Assembly: GCA_002396805.1 (NCBI GenBank)
Contig: DGYW01000002.1
Location: forward strand, 28,767 to 42,152
Length of the DNA stretch: 13,386 nucleotides
Reading direction: 5' to 3'
Origin: Firmicutes bacterium UBA4996
GTDB taxonomy: Bacteria > Bacillota > Limnochordia > Darwinibacteriales > Darwinibacteriaceae
The translations under genes and the position numbers were made by a program. This document shows, one piece after another, positions 5,913-13,312 of the stretch (within the stretch, counting starts at the first letter, position 1; the number at the start of each line of letters is the position of its first letter). Below the pieces are notes generated by a model, which saw only the letters and a list, made by a program, of their open reading frames with translations, was not told where the DNA came from and ran no database searches.

Positions 5913-8141
5913 CTACCCCACCTGAACTTCGTTTTCTAAATAGGTTAGAAAAACGTCCACTATCTGAGGGTCAAACTGCGTCCCCGCGTGTCTCCGTAAT
6001 TCTTCTTTCGCCTCAGACACGGCAAGTGCTTTCCGATAAGATCTGTCCTGGGTCATGGCATCATAAGCATCCACAACGGACAAAATCCGAGATAATAAAG
6101 GAATCTCCTTACCAACCAGACCTTTAGGATAACCTTTTCCATCCCATCTTTCGTGGTGGGCCAGAATATAGTCTGCAATATTAGCCAATTCAGGAACAGT
6201 ATGTGCTATCCGATAACCAATTTCCGGATGTGTCCGCATGATTGTCCATTCCTCTGGTGTTAACTTGCCTGGTTTTTGCAAGATATGTTCGTCAATACCG
6301 ATTTTTCCTATGTCATGTAACATGGAGAATACTTCTAGCTCATCAAGCTGCAAGGACGACAAGCCGAGGGTCTCTCCGATTTCCCTGCAATAGCGACCCA
6401 TTCTCTTGCCATGTTCTTCAGTCTCATCACTCTTTTCAAAGAGTGTCTTTTTGATCGAAGACAAGACAACATTCCGATAGCTCTTGGCGCCCAAGAGCTT
6501 GGTTTTGTACATGTTGTTTTCCGCTTCTCGCAGGACTTTCTCTCGCTCTTCTCCCTGGTGAGTCTTACTCGCACAGCCCAAGGAAATTCTAAGTTCAGTG
6601 TCTGCAACCTTTGTTGCACTAGCAAGCTCTTTAATTCGATCACAGATCTTTTGAGCATCTTCTGATGTAGTACTAGGTAATAAGATCAAGAATTCATCGC
6701 CACCCCAGCGGAAAATCAGATCAGTTTTTCTGCAGCAACTGCGAATAATATCGGCGATTTCCGCTAAGGCCCTATCGCCTGTTTTATGTCCAAACGCATC
6801 GTTAATCAGCTTGAGACCATCCAAGTCACCCATGATTAGAGTCAAAGGGTAATAACTTTCCGCATCCATTCTCTCAAACTCTGCTTCAAAGAAAGCTCGG
6901 TTATACAGGCCGGTCAAAGGGTCTTTGAAGCTCAAGAATTCAATTTTAGCTTCCCTTTCTTTTGCTTCTGTCACATCCCGAAAGACCAAGATGACCCCTA
7001 GGGTGTCTCCCTGAGAACTTCTAATTGGAGCCGCGCTATCAGTAATGTGCCTAACCGTACCGTCCTTTGCTCTTAGAACAGTGTGATTCGCTAAGCCCAC
7101 GATATTACCAGTCTGCAAGACCATTTCCACCGGGTTCTTGCAGGGTTCACCAGTAGTCTCGTTATAGATTTCAAACACAGCATTCAAAGGCTGACCAGTG
7201 GCTTCCTCTTGGGTCCACCCTGTCAGGTTTTCTGCTACGGGATTGAGAATTTCCACTCTGCCCTGCACATCCGTGGTGATCACCGCATCTCCTATAGAAT
7301 ACAAAGTGACTTGCAATTTTTCCTTTTCAGCAAAGAGTGCTTCCTCGGCTAGCTTGTTCTCTGTGACATCAGCATAGATCGCCACGATCTCGCCTGTAGG
7401 TAGCTTAAAAACAATATTCTCGAACCACCGGTATTCCTCGCCTTCCTTATACACCTTGGCTGGATAGTGGGCTGTCTGACCTGTTTCCCAGACTTGTCGA
7501 AAAATGTCAATGATGCCAAATTCATCAACACCCGGGCGCATCACACCTAAGGGTTGGCCCACAACATCAATTTCATTCCATCCTTCCACTCTCAGGCCGG
7601 TGGGGTTTACACCTCGAATGATATAATCATTACTCGAGTGCCCCTTGCCCTTAACCTCATAAATAATAATGCTACTAGGATTATTGTCAAAGATACTTCT
7701 ACTAAAGGCTTGGCTAGTTTCTAAGGACACTTGGAATGCAGATTGCATTTGCTCAAGGTCAGTTTGTGCTTTTTTAAATCGTGCAGTTTCATGTAAGAGC
7801 ACAACTAAGTAACCGGAATAGGGCACAAAAGCGGTAAGAAGATACCAACGGTCATTGAACGTCAAGATGTCAGCAAATTCTCTTCGGCCGCTAGTTTCAA
7901 CTAATTCTGCAAAGTAGTTGAGCCAAGGTTCTGGTATTTCGGGAGACTTAAAGAGCCATTCCGACATCTTCTTGCCAACTATCTCTACTTCGGAAAGTCC
8001 CAACTTCGCAACGAAACTCGGATTGGTCTTGACTAGGCGATAATTAACCGGTAGCCCTTGAGAATTCCGTACTACCTCGTGCAACGAAAAAGCTAAAGGC
8101 ATCTTCTCCATCAGTTGTTCTGAAATTTCCTTCATTACCAT
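5913..8141 (-). CDS. PAS-PAS-PAS-GGDEF-HD-GYP bifunctional cyclic-di-GMP protein
   Basis: A 742-residue cytoplasmic signalling protein without membrane helices. Domains in order: PAS-like (about 15-120), PAS (150-265, ending YADVTENK), PAS (275-395, ending FRDVTEAK), diguanylate cyclase (400-560) and HD-GYP phosphodiesterase (565-735). The cyclase has an intact GGDEF (480-484) and the product-inhibition RxxD site five residues before it (Arg471-Asp474). The HD-GYP domain keeps HD (609-610), HHE (662-664) and GYP (670-672). It can therefore in principle both make and break c-di-GMP, with PAS input choosing. The start at 8141 has AAGGGGG 4 bases upstream (a second ATG at 8135 is also possible); the longer frame starting at 8195 overlaps the M48 gene and lacks a binding site. 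Confidence 0.92.
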   Translation of the reverse strand: MVMKEISEQLMEKMPLAFSLHEVVRNSQGLPVNYRLVKTNPSFVAKLGLSEVEIVGKKMSEWLFKSPEIPEPWLNYFAELVETSGRREFADILTFNDRWYLLTAFVPYSGYLVVLLHETARFKKAQTDLEQMQSAFQVSLETSQAFSRSIFDNNPSSIIIYEVKGKGHSSNDYIIRGVNPTGLRVEGWNEIDVVGQPLGVMRPGVDEFGIIDIFRQVWETGQTAHYPAKVYKEGEEYRWFENIVFKLPTGEIVAIYADVTENKLAEEALFAEKEKLQVTLYSIGDAVITTDVQGRVEILNPVAENLTGWTQEEATGQPLNAVFEIYNETTGEPCKNPVEMVLQTGNIVGLANHTVLRAKDGTVRHITDSAAPIRSSQGDTLGVILVFRDVTEAKEREAKIEFLSFKDPLTGLYNRAFFEAEFERMDAESYYPLTLIMGDLDGLKLINDAFGHKTGDRALAEIADIIRSCCRKTDLIFRWGGDEFLILLPSTTSEDAQKICDRIKELASATKVADTELRISLGCASKTHQGEEREKVLREAENNMYKTKLLGAKSYRNVVLSSIKKTLFEKSDETEEHGKRMGRYCREIGETLGLSSLQLDELEVFSMLHDIGKIGIDEHILQKPGKLTPEEWTIMRTHPEIGYRIAHTVPELANIADYILAHHERWDGKGYPKGLVGKEIPLLSRILSVVDAYDAMTQDRSYRKALAVSEAKEELRRHAGTQFDPQIVDVFLTYLENEVQVG

Positions 8142-8169
8142 ACTGCCCCCTTGTCTCACAATGTTAGTT

Positions 8170-9390
8170 CTATTGCAACGCTTGGATACGATCATTCATT
8201 GGCGGATGCGAATAATAGAGAAGCACCGCCAGCGGGTGCGGATTCAAATTGACCAGGTTTTCCCTAGAAAGCACTTTGAGTGCCGAGATCATCCAGCTTG
8301 GATCTGTGTGCTTAGCTGAAAACCGATCCGCTCTGTACTCTGATGTGCGTGAAACCATATTCAAGGGAACCCCTAGTAATAGTGAAACTGGCTCAAACAG
8401 AATGGAAAATAGGATCATAGAAAAACCAAAATGAACACCGGATAGACCAAAGACCGTAAATAAACTCGGGTTTTGCAAAACCAAACCAATTCCAAGAGCG
8501 TACAAGGCGGCAATGGCAGACTGCTGAGCTAAAAGGCGCCAGGTGTCCTTATGGACCGCATGTCCCAGCTCGTGTCCGAGCACTGCCATAATCTCATCTT
8601 CGGACATCTTGTCAAGAAGGGTATCAAACAAGATGATCTCTTTGGTTTTGCCGATTCCCGTGAAGGCTGCGTTAGACTTCGTGGAACGCCTAGATGCATC
8701 CATGACCAAGATGGCTTTAACGCTAAACCCCAATGAAGAGGCTAGGTTGTCGATCCGTGTACGCAAGGTGCCTTCGGAAAGTGGGGTAAACTTATTGAAC
8801 AGCCTGAGCAACACTTTGCCCAGAAAGGCAACGGAGAGAAGCATGATCACGGCAATCGTGGTCCAGGTTAGTGCGATAAATAGCCATAGATTGCCAGAGA
8901 ATTTAAGATAAAGGGCGTTGATACTAGCAACAATCAGCCCGCCAAGCATGATCGTCAATAGATAGCTCATAAACAAATCCTTGATGAACGTCTGTAGCGT
9001 AGTCCGATTGAATCCATAGCGTTCCTCAATGGAAAAAGTCCGATAAACCTTCAATGGAATACTGAACAGCAACATTGACGTCTGAACGATACCCAGAAAA
9101 TAAAGTGACTGCAAAATTGGGTTGCTCGTCCAAGAAGCAACTATTTGCTCTAATTGGGCGAAAGTCCCTGAAAGGAAAAAAATCATAATAAGTAGCTGCA
9201 ATCCCCGCTGGAATAAGCTTGACCGCTGCATCTCTAAAGAATAAGTCAGCCATTTTTGATAACGCTCTTCGTCATAAACGTCCTTTACACGATCTGGGAT
9301 AGGCTTTAGGCTGTGTTTACGATTGAGCAACGCCACTGCAGTTTCAAAAAGAAAAACAACAGCGAGAAGGCCAATGATTATCCAGTTCAT
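8170..9390 (-). CDS. M48 family metallopeptidase (Ste24-like)
   Basis: A 406-residue integral membrane zinc protease resembling Ste24/CAAX prenyl protease 1. Numbers are from the ATG at 9388-9390. Several N-terminal helices are followed by the KSNAAFTGIGKTKEIILFDTLL segment, the zinc motif HELGH (273-277) with catalytic Glu274, and the third zinc ligand Glu351 in SEYRAD, then SHPP near 394-397. All catalytic elements are intact. Bacteria do not use CAAX prenylation in the eukaryotic way, so membrane protein quality control is the likelier role (family knowledge plus inference). A weak GGAAG lies 8 bases before the chosen ATG; an ATG five codons earlier has no binding site. The gene is 28 bases upstream of the c-di-GMP gene. 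Confidence 0.9.
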   Translation of the reverse strand: MNWIIIGLLAVVFLFETAVALLNRKHSLKPIPDRVKDVYDEERYQKWLTYSLEMQRSSLFQRGLQLLIMIFFLSGTFAQLEQIVASWTSNPILQSLYFLGIVQTSMLLFSIPLKVYRTFSIEERYGFNRTTLQTFIKDLFMSYLLTIMLGGLIVASINALYLKFSGNLWLFIALTWTTIAVIMLLSVAFLGKVLLRLFNKFTPLSEGTLRTRIDNLASSLGFSVKAILVMDASRRSTKSNAAFTGIGKTKEIILFDTLLDKMSEDEIMAVLGHELGHAVHKDTWRLLAQQSAIAALYALGIGLVLQNPSLFTVFGLSGVHFGFSMILFSILFEPVSLLLGVPLNMVSRTSEYRADRFSAKHTDPSWMISALKVLSRENLVNLNPHPLAVLLYYSHPPMNDRIQALQ

Positions 9391-9411
9391 CGAAACCACT
9401 TCCATGCTTGA

Positions 9412-9811
9412 TTATTTACCGTACAGCAAAGACTTACAGAAGTCGCAAAACTTGTCTGGTTCTTCAAAGTTTGGGGCATGAGCCGATCTTTCAAACCAAA
9501 TAATCTCCTTGTGTGGTGCCTGTAGTCTTTCATAATACTCTTCAACGAGTTCAAACGGCACAACGTAATCCCTTCGTCCGACGCAAAAGTACACGGGCAC
9601 ATCGATCGCGGGAATCTCCACTAAAAAATTAACCATATTTATTTCGTCCTCAAGACACTTAAGCGAAAGCATGCTACCTCTCACAAAACGTACTATTCTT
9701 AAATGCTTTAGGTCTCTTATGGAGATGTTTACCCCTCAAAGCAATCACCTGCTCTACTCCCCCGAGCATGACCCTCTCAACAGAGTCAATCCCATCAATA
9801 GACTTCCTCAT
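9412..9811 (-). pseudogene. Alpha/beta hydrolase gene with large internal deletion
   Basis: Two pieces of one hydrolase (proline iminopeptidase-like) are recognisable. The 5' piece starts at an ATG at 9809-9811, with GGAGGT 8 bases upstream, and reads MRKSIDGIDSVERVMLGGVE...ALRGK, like the segment just before the HGGPG oxyanion motif; it runs to a stop at 9674. The 3' piece, in another frame (from 9684 to 9412), carries the charge-relay Asp in VPVYFCVGRRD and the His in SAHAPNFEEPDKF. The HGGPG loop and the GxSxG nucleophile region, roughly 200 codons, are absent. The gene kept its translation signals but cannot encode an active enzyme. M48 follows 21 bases later, perhaps on the same transcript. 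Confidence 0.8.
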
Positions 9812-9856
9812 AATGACTTACCTCCGAACGCTTGTGCTTAACCGTAGAACTCAATT

Positions 9857-9871
9857 GACCTACACTAGGTC
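9857..9871. repeat. 15-nt perfect palindrome between the HAD gene and the hydrolase remnant
   Basis: GACCTA and TAGGTC flank a 3-base spacer (CAC on the plus strand). It lies in the 128-base gap between the HAD stop and the hydrolase start and overlaps the end of the 26-codon ORF. It could be a small operator or hairpin; it has no U tract, so it is not an intrinsic terminator. Confidence 0.4.
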
Positions 9872-9940
9872 TTTGTGTGTTAAGACCCGCTGTTCTGCAT
9901 CGTGAAAATACCATACAGCGCGTCGTAGACGAGCTGCCAT
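9860..9940 (-). CDS. 26-codon ORF coupled to the HAD gene
   Basis: The ATG at 9938-9940 overlaps the HAD stop codon as TAATG, with AAGG 7 bases upstream, so ribosomes finishing the HAD gene could restart here. The product would be 26 residues, basic at the N-terminus (MAARLRRAVWYFHDAEQ...) and ending HKDLV. I do not recognise it. It may be a genuine small protein, the stub of a lost gene, or chance; codon evidence is too short to decide. Confidence 0.3.
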   Translation of the reverse strand: MAARLRRAVWYFHDAEQRVLTHKDLV

Positions 9941-10668
9941 TAGTTTGCCTTGTCTTTAGTGACAACAGGTAAATTTTGTAGAAGCTGAAGCAAATCCTGT
10001 CGATTCCCCTGCTGCCAATGGGATATATCTTCTCCGGTAGCGTTAATCAAATCATCGGTGACCAAAAAGACATCCATCCCCAACTGGGCGGCACAAAGAT
10101 CTTCTTGCACATCATTACCAATCATCAAGCATTCTTCCGGCTCTGCTCCAATAACCTTTAAAATATCTCGATAATAATCCATATTAGGTTTGGTGTACCT
10201 GGAGTTATCGTAAGTAGTGACTAACGCAAAGTGTTCCGGGTCCAAACCAGCCCAACGCATACGCTCAAAAGTAGCCGCCTGCGGAAAAATAGGATTGGTA
10301 GCTAATACTAGCTGGTAGCCCTTGTCCTTAAGAGTCTCCACATACTGTTTGGCTAAGGGGGTGGGTTGGGTGGCATGGATCACGCGCCTAAATTCGTTTT
10401 GATAGAAACGATCGAATTCCTCCGCATGTGCCTGGACTTCACCACCAAACACGTCTAAAAAATGTTCCCAAAACCGCTCCTCATTGGTCATACTTCCATC
10501 ATTCGTAACCATGACCTCGAGACCAGCCATCACCGCACGAACCAACTCGTAAGCCCCATAACCGAGTTCTTCTCCCTTAAGACCGAGCTCTCGTAAATAG
10601 GCTTTAGTAAATTGCTCTTGATCCATGGGCAATAATGTCCCATCTAGGTCAAATAAAATTGTACGCAC
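9940..10668 (-). CDS. HAD superfamily phosphatase
   Basis: A 242-residue haloacid-dehalogenase-type hydrolase, cytoplasmic. Motif I is DLDGTL with nucleophile Asp7 and acid Asp9; motif II is Thr124 in LATNP; motif III is Lys160 in TKPNMDYY; motif IV is GNDVQED with Asp186 and Asp190. A helical cap (about 15-100) makes it a subfamily I, C1-cap enzyme, typically acting on small phosphate esters; the substrate is not predictable. The start is GTG at 10668, with AGGAGG about 7 bases upstream. It diverges from the acetate transporter gene, and its stop overlaps a 26-codon ORF. Confidence 0.9.
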   Translation of the reverse strand: MRTILFDLDGTLLPMDQEQFTKAYLRELGLKGEELGYGAYELVRAVMAGLEVMVTNDGSMTNEERFWEHFLDVFGGEVQAHAEEFDRFYQNEFRRVIHATQPTPLAKQYVETLKDKGYQLVLATNPIFPQAATFERMRWAGLDPEHFALVTTYDNSRYTKPNMDYYRDILKVIGAEPEECLMIGNDVQEDLCAAQLGMDVFLVTDDLINATGEDISHWQQGNRQDLLQLLQNLPVVTKDKAN

Positions 10669-10691
10669 TAGCTTCCTCCTTGTTACCTGGT

Positions 10692-10720
10692 TTGATAATT
10701 TCGTTTTTAGTATTGCGCAA
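10692..10720 (-). promoter_or_regulatory. Promoter for the HAD gene
   Basis: On the minus strand TTGCGC (10715-10720), a 17-base spacer and TATCAA (10692-10697) make a plausible sigma-A promoter. Its -35 overlaps that of the opposite promoter because TTGCGCAA (10713-10720) is a palindrome. The start would be near 10685, leaving a leader of under 20 bases that still holds the ribosome binding site. Confidence 0.5.
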
Positions 10721-10741
10721 ACGGTTAAAGATAGCTATAAT
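10713..10741 (+). promoter_or_regulatory. Promoter for the acetate-family transporter
   Basis: TTGCGC (10713-10718), a 17-base spacer and a perfect TATAAT (10736-10741). The start would fall near 10748, inside a short inverted repeat, and the leader is about 40 bases with GGAGGG before the ATG. Confidence 0.65.
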
Positions 10742-10745
10742 ACAA

Positions 10746-10765
10746 CTGCTTACATAGGAAAGCAG
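10746..10765 (+). repeat. Inverted repeat at the transporter transcription start
   Basis: CTGCTT (10746-10751) and AAGCAG (10760-10765) are exact complements around an 8-base loop. Position at the predicted start suggests either an operator or a 5'-terminal stem-loop in the mRNA. The stem is short and chance is possible. Confidence 0.35.
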
Positions 10766-10787
10766 AATACACACTTGGAGGGAAAAC

Positions 10788-11369
10788 ATGTCTCAAGAAA
10801 TCCGCTTACAAGATCGAACTGCCAACCCGGCACCCCTAGGACTCTTAGGTTTTGGCATGACCACAGTATTACTAAACATTCATAATGCCGGATTTTTTCC
10901 CATGAATTCGATGATTTTAGCAATGGGCATTTTCTACGGCGGGATCGGTCAGGTCATTGCAGGTGTAATGGAATGGAAGAAAAACAACACCTTCGGCACC
11001 ACCGCTTTCACCTCGTATGGTCTGTTTTGGCTGACTCTGGTAGGACTATTAGTCATGCCCGAACTGGGCTGGATACCAGCCTCCAGTGCTGTAGCCATGG
11101 GTGCCTATTTGTTCATGTGGGGTCTCTTCACCTTTGTGCTATTCATAGGTACCTTACGGATTAGCCGGGCCTTGCAAGTTGTCTTCGCTTCTTTGACCCT
11201 TTTATTTTTGCTCCTGGCCTTAGGTGATTTCACGGGCAACGGTAGTATTACAGTCTTGGCAGGCTATGTAGGCATCTTCTGCGGTTTTTCTGCCATTTAC
11301 ACAGGATTAGCTCAAGTCATCAACGAGCTATATGGTAGAAAAGTCATGCCCTTAGGCGAAGTGAACTAA
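10788..11369 (+). CDS. Acetate uptake transporter family protein (GPR1/FUN34/YaaH, SatP-like)
   Basis: A 193-residue inner-membrane protein with six predicted helices, the family's usual length. The family signature NPAPLGLLGFGMTT is at residues 13-26, followed by a conserved Asn-rich helix start (VLLNIHNAG). Family members (E. coli SatP, yeast Ady2) carry acetate, and sometimes succinate or ammonia, across the membrane. It starts at an ATG with GGAGGG upstream and is monocistronic, flanked by its own promoter and a clear terminator. It is divergent from the HAD phosphatase. No acetate metabolism genes are in the window, so the substrate rests on family alone. Confidence 0.88.
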   Translation: MSQEIRLQDRTANPAPLGLLGFGMTTVLLNIHNAGFFPMNSMILAMGIFYGGIGQVIAGVMEWKKNNTFGTTAFTSYGLFWLTLVGLLVMPELGWIPASSAVAMGAYLFMWGLFTFVLFIGTLRISRALQVVFASLTLLFLLLALGDFTGNGSITVLAGYVGIFCGFSAIYTGLAQVINELYGRKVMPLGEVN

Positions 11370-11385
11370 GTGTGATACGGACATG

Positions 11386-11408
11386 AGCGCCCATTTCGGG
11401 CGCTTTTT
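11386..11408 (+). terminator. Intrinsic terminator of the transporter gene
   Basis: AGCGCCC (11386-11392) pairs perfectly with GGGCGCT (11398-11404) around a 5-base loop, followed by a run of five T. It begins 16 bases after the transporter stop and ends at the stop of the convergent deaminase gene. The minus strand has no U tract after the stem, so it works in the plus direction only. Confidence 0.92.
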
Positions 11409-12050
11409 CTATACAGCTACGGTCAACTCCCTATGCACCCGCCGAAAGATGTCTTCTACCCCATAGCCATCTCGTACGGCAGTAGTGAAATAACCTTCCT
11501 GAGTGAGTTTGATACCAATATCCACGCCAACCGGGCAATGTGCCCTCCACAGCTGTAAGAGTTCCGCTTGGCGCTGGTGCTGGCGCTTAAGTTCAAAGGC
11601 CGTAATCAAAGCTAACTGAAAGACTTCTAATGTAGGCGATGCTAATTCCGTAGTAATAGCCTTCTTAGCTAGGTAAGGGGTAGCAGACTTGAGGGCTATA
11701 GAACCGGCTACTCCATCGCGCCCAGCATACTTGACATGCCTAATATGCATCATCACCAAGGTCCCAAAGCACATGGGGCAAGGCTCCAAGGTAGTGTATA
11801 GAGTATAGGTACGAATATTGGGATGCTCTTTCTCTTTAAGCTGACTTAAAGCCATCATCTCAGCATGGGCCATAACCGTACCAGCTAAAGGATGCGTACT
11901 AGAAGTATCAAAAATGGCGTTTCTACCCCGGGCTACCACTTCGCCCTGATCATTCACGATCACGCAACCTATGGGAATAGTACCGTTGCAAAAAGATTGC
12001 CAGGCTAATCTAAACGCCTCTTGCCAATAGGGATCTAAACTGAGCCACAT
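11409..12050 (-). CDS. Nucleoside deaminase (TadA/cytidine-deaminase fold) with C-terminal extension
   Basis: A 213-residue zinc-dependent deaminase. From the ATG at 12048-12050, the zinc and proton-shuttle motif HAE is at 62-64 and the second zinc motif PCPMC gives Cys91 and Cys94; IPIGCVIVNDQGEVVARGRN precedes them. It is longer than TadA (about 150-170), with roughly 70 extra C-terminal residues, and lacks the typical TadA context, so it may act on a free base or nucleoside rather than tRNA. AAAGGAG lies about 8 bases before the chosen ATG and overlaps the end of the DUF1028 gene, which stops 4 bases upstream; an upstream TTG would overlap that gene. It is last in a three-gene operon. Confidence 0.85.
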   Translation of the reverse strand: MWLSLDPYWQEAFRLAWQSFCNGTIPIGCVIVNDQGEVVARGRNAIFDTSSTHPLAGTVMAHAEMMALSQLKEKEHPNIRTYTLYTTLEPCPMCFGTLVMMHIRHVKYAGRDGVAGSIALKSATPYLAKKAITTELASPTLEVFQLALITAFELKRQHQRQAELLQLWRAHCPVGVDIGIKLTQEGYFTTAVRDGYGVEDIFRRVHRELTVAV

Positions 12051-12054
12051 CTTC

Positions 12055-12708
12055 TTAACTCCTTTTTGCAAATAAAGTCTGATGCACCTGATAGATCCGT
12101 TTCAGCTCAGTTATGGGCTCCTGATGATCATCGACCCGCAAATCTATCTTCACATCGTTAAATCCGCCGTAGCCAGCCCCATCTTGCACTACCAATAGGG
12201 CAGCTGATTGTTGACCGCGCGAGTCGCCCCCAGCTGCTTGACCAGCTTCTAGTGCTTTCAGCATCCTGACGGCCAAACTCCCTGCAGTCTTAGTAAAGGT
12301 GTCAGCCATAGCCTGTACCGTTTCTTCACCTACTAAAATATTCCCTTGGGCAGTAAAATACTGTCCGGTAATGCCTCCAGCCCAATGGAAACAGCTCTCT
12401 CCCGTAAAATTCGCAGCATTCCCCTGAGAATCAACAATCCCCACTTGACGCTTGTCCCGTTCGGGGTCTGATTCTACCAAAATATCCAAGACTTCTTGGG
12501 CCGATTTTCCCTGAGCTAAAAGTTCGAGACCGCGAGGCCCAAAACTGGTATTAGCATAGGATTGCGTGGCAATAGCTCCTACGCCAGCCTTGGCCCACGG
12601 AACTACAGAACCCACAGCCAAAAACCGCGATTGAACAGCAATACCCCATTCTTTCGTCTGGGAATCATAACCTACAATCGAAAAAGTCGCCACGATTCTT
12701 TCTGTCAT
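12055..12708 (-). CDS. DUF1028 family protein (putative Ntn-hydrolase)
   Basis: A 217-residue cytoplasmic protein matching DUF1028 (COG3342) along its length: TFSIVGYDSQTKEWGIAVQS near the N-terminus, VGSVVPWAKAGVGAIATQSY (32-51), then GPRGLELLAQGKSAQEVLD, a QVGIVDSQGNAANFTGESC segment, HWAGGITGQYFTAQGNIL and the ending YGGFNDVKIDLRVDDH. The family is predicted to belong to the Ntn (N-terminal nucleophile) amidohydrolases, but no substrate is established. Here Thr2 or Ser10 could be candidate nucleophiles; this is speculation. The ATG has GGAGGAA about 7 bases upstream. It lies between a DUF7010 membrane protein (25 bases) and a deaminase (4 bases). Confidence 0.88.
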   Translation of the reverse strand: MTERIVATFSIVGYDSQTKEWGIAVQSRFLAVGSVVPWAKAGVGAIATQSYANTSFGPRGLELLAQGKSAQEVLDILVESDPERDKRQVGIVDSQGNAANFTGESCFHWAGGITGQYFTAQGNILVGEETVQAMADTFTKTAGSLAVRMLKALEAGQAAGGDSRGQQSAALLVVQDGAGYGGFNDVKIDLRVDDHQEPITELKRIYQVHQTLFAKRS

Positions 12709-12733
12709 GTTTATTCCTCCTCAGGCTAGCAAC

Positions 12734-13312
12734 TTACGCACTTTTCCTCTCCGCAGCGGCACTAGGTTCTGCTAACTTGCGGTTCTCAATAGCCAACCAC
12801 GTGGCAAATACAGCTTCTAAAGCGATCATAGTGGCTGCTAAAATAAACACCCGCTCTGCAGGAAGATTATAACCCATGATTAGAGTTATGATGGGAATCA
12901 AGATCGACATGATCAAATACGCCCGAGATTGATACAGCCAAGCAAAGGGTAATAAGTGTGCTCCAAAGATCATGGCAATAATCATGACCATATTTGTAGG
13001 TGCTGCGGCATAAGCCCACATGGCTATTAATATGTACAGAAACTGGTTAATTGAAAATACAATCCCTAGATTATTTAAGGGATTATCTTTTGCGGAAAAC
13101 TCAGCCTTGAGTAATTTAGAAAACAGGAAGGCCAGAGGCATCAACGGGGCGGTACAGATAAAGGTAAACAAATTCCTCGTGTAGATATTTTCGGAAATAG
13201 GGAAGTACCAAACGACTAAAATTCCGGTCCACAACACAATTGACGCTAAAATAAAATGCAAACCTCTAAGATTCCTCCGTGCCAAATCGCTTCTAAGTTG
13301 ATCAATAGTCAT
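12734..13312 (-). CDS. DUF7010 family membrane protein
   Basis: A 192-residue membrane protein with about six helices. The N-terminal MTIDQLRSDLARRNLRGLHF, the helix CTAPLMPLAFLFSKLL, the loop KDNPLNNLGIVFSINQFLYI and the segment MIFGAHLLPFAWLYQSRAY match the DUF7010 family as I remember it from Bacillota; function is unknown. The ATG has AAGGAGG about 7 bases upstream. It is the first gene of the DUF7010-DUF1028-deaminase operon. In the 74 bases above it, TATATT/TATTAT sequences at about 13347-13354 could form a -10 box, but no good -35 is seen. Confidence 0.75.
   Translation of the reverse strand: MTIDQLRSDLARRNLRGLHFILASIVLWTGILVVWYFPISENIYTRNLFTFICTAPLMPLAFLFSKLLKAEFSAKDNPLNNLGIVFSINQFLYILIAMWAYAAAPTNMVMIIAMIFGAHLLPFAWLYQSRAYLIMSILIPIITLIMGYNLPAERVFILAATMIALEAVFATWLAIENRKLAEPSAAAERKSA

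Noticed and set aside
6335..6658. 107-codon frame within the GGDEF/HD-GYP gene
   Set aside because: It is an out-of-frame reading of the intact GGDEF-to-HD-GYP linker on the same strand; composition is Arg/Lys/Ser rich and unlike a protein family.
8142..8195. Earlier start of the GGDEF/HD-GYP gene
   Set aside because: The ATG at 8195 overlaps the M48 coding end by 26 bases and has no ribosome binding site, whereas the ATG at 8141 has AAGGGGG upstream and begins close to the first PAS domain.
8543..8911. 122-codon plus-strand reading frame inside the M48 gene
   Set aside because: It lies opposite the conserved HELGH region and shows no recognisable domain; it is a shadow of the protease gene.
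10625..10885. 86-codon plus-strand frame over the HAD/transporter control region
   Set aside because: It runs across two promoters and into the transporter gene in another frame, and has no family match or ribosome binding site.
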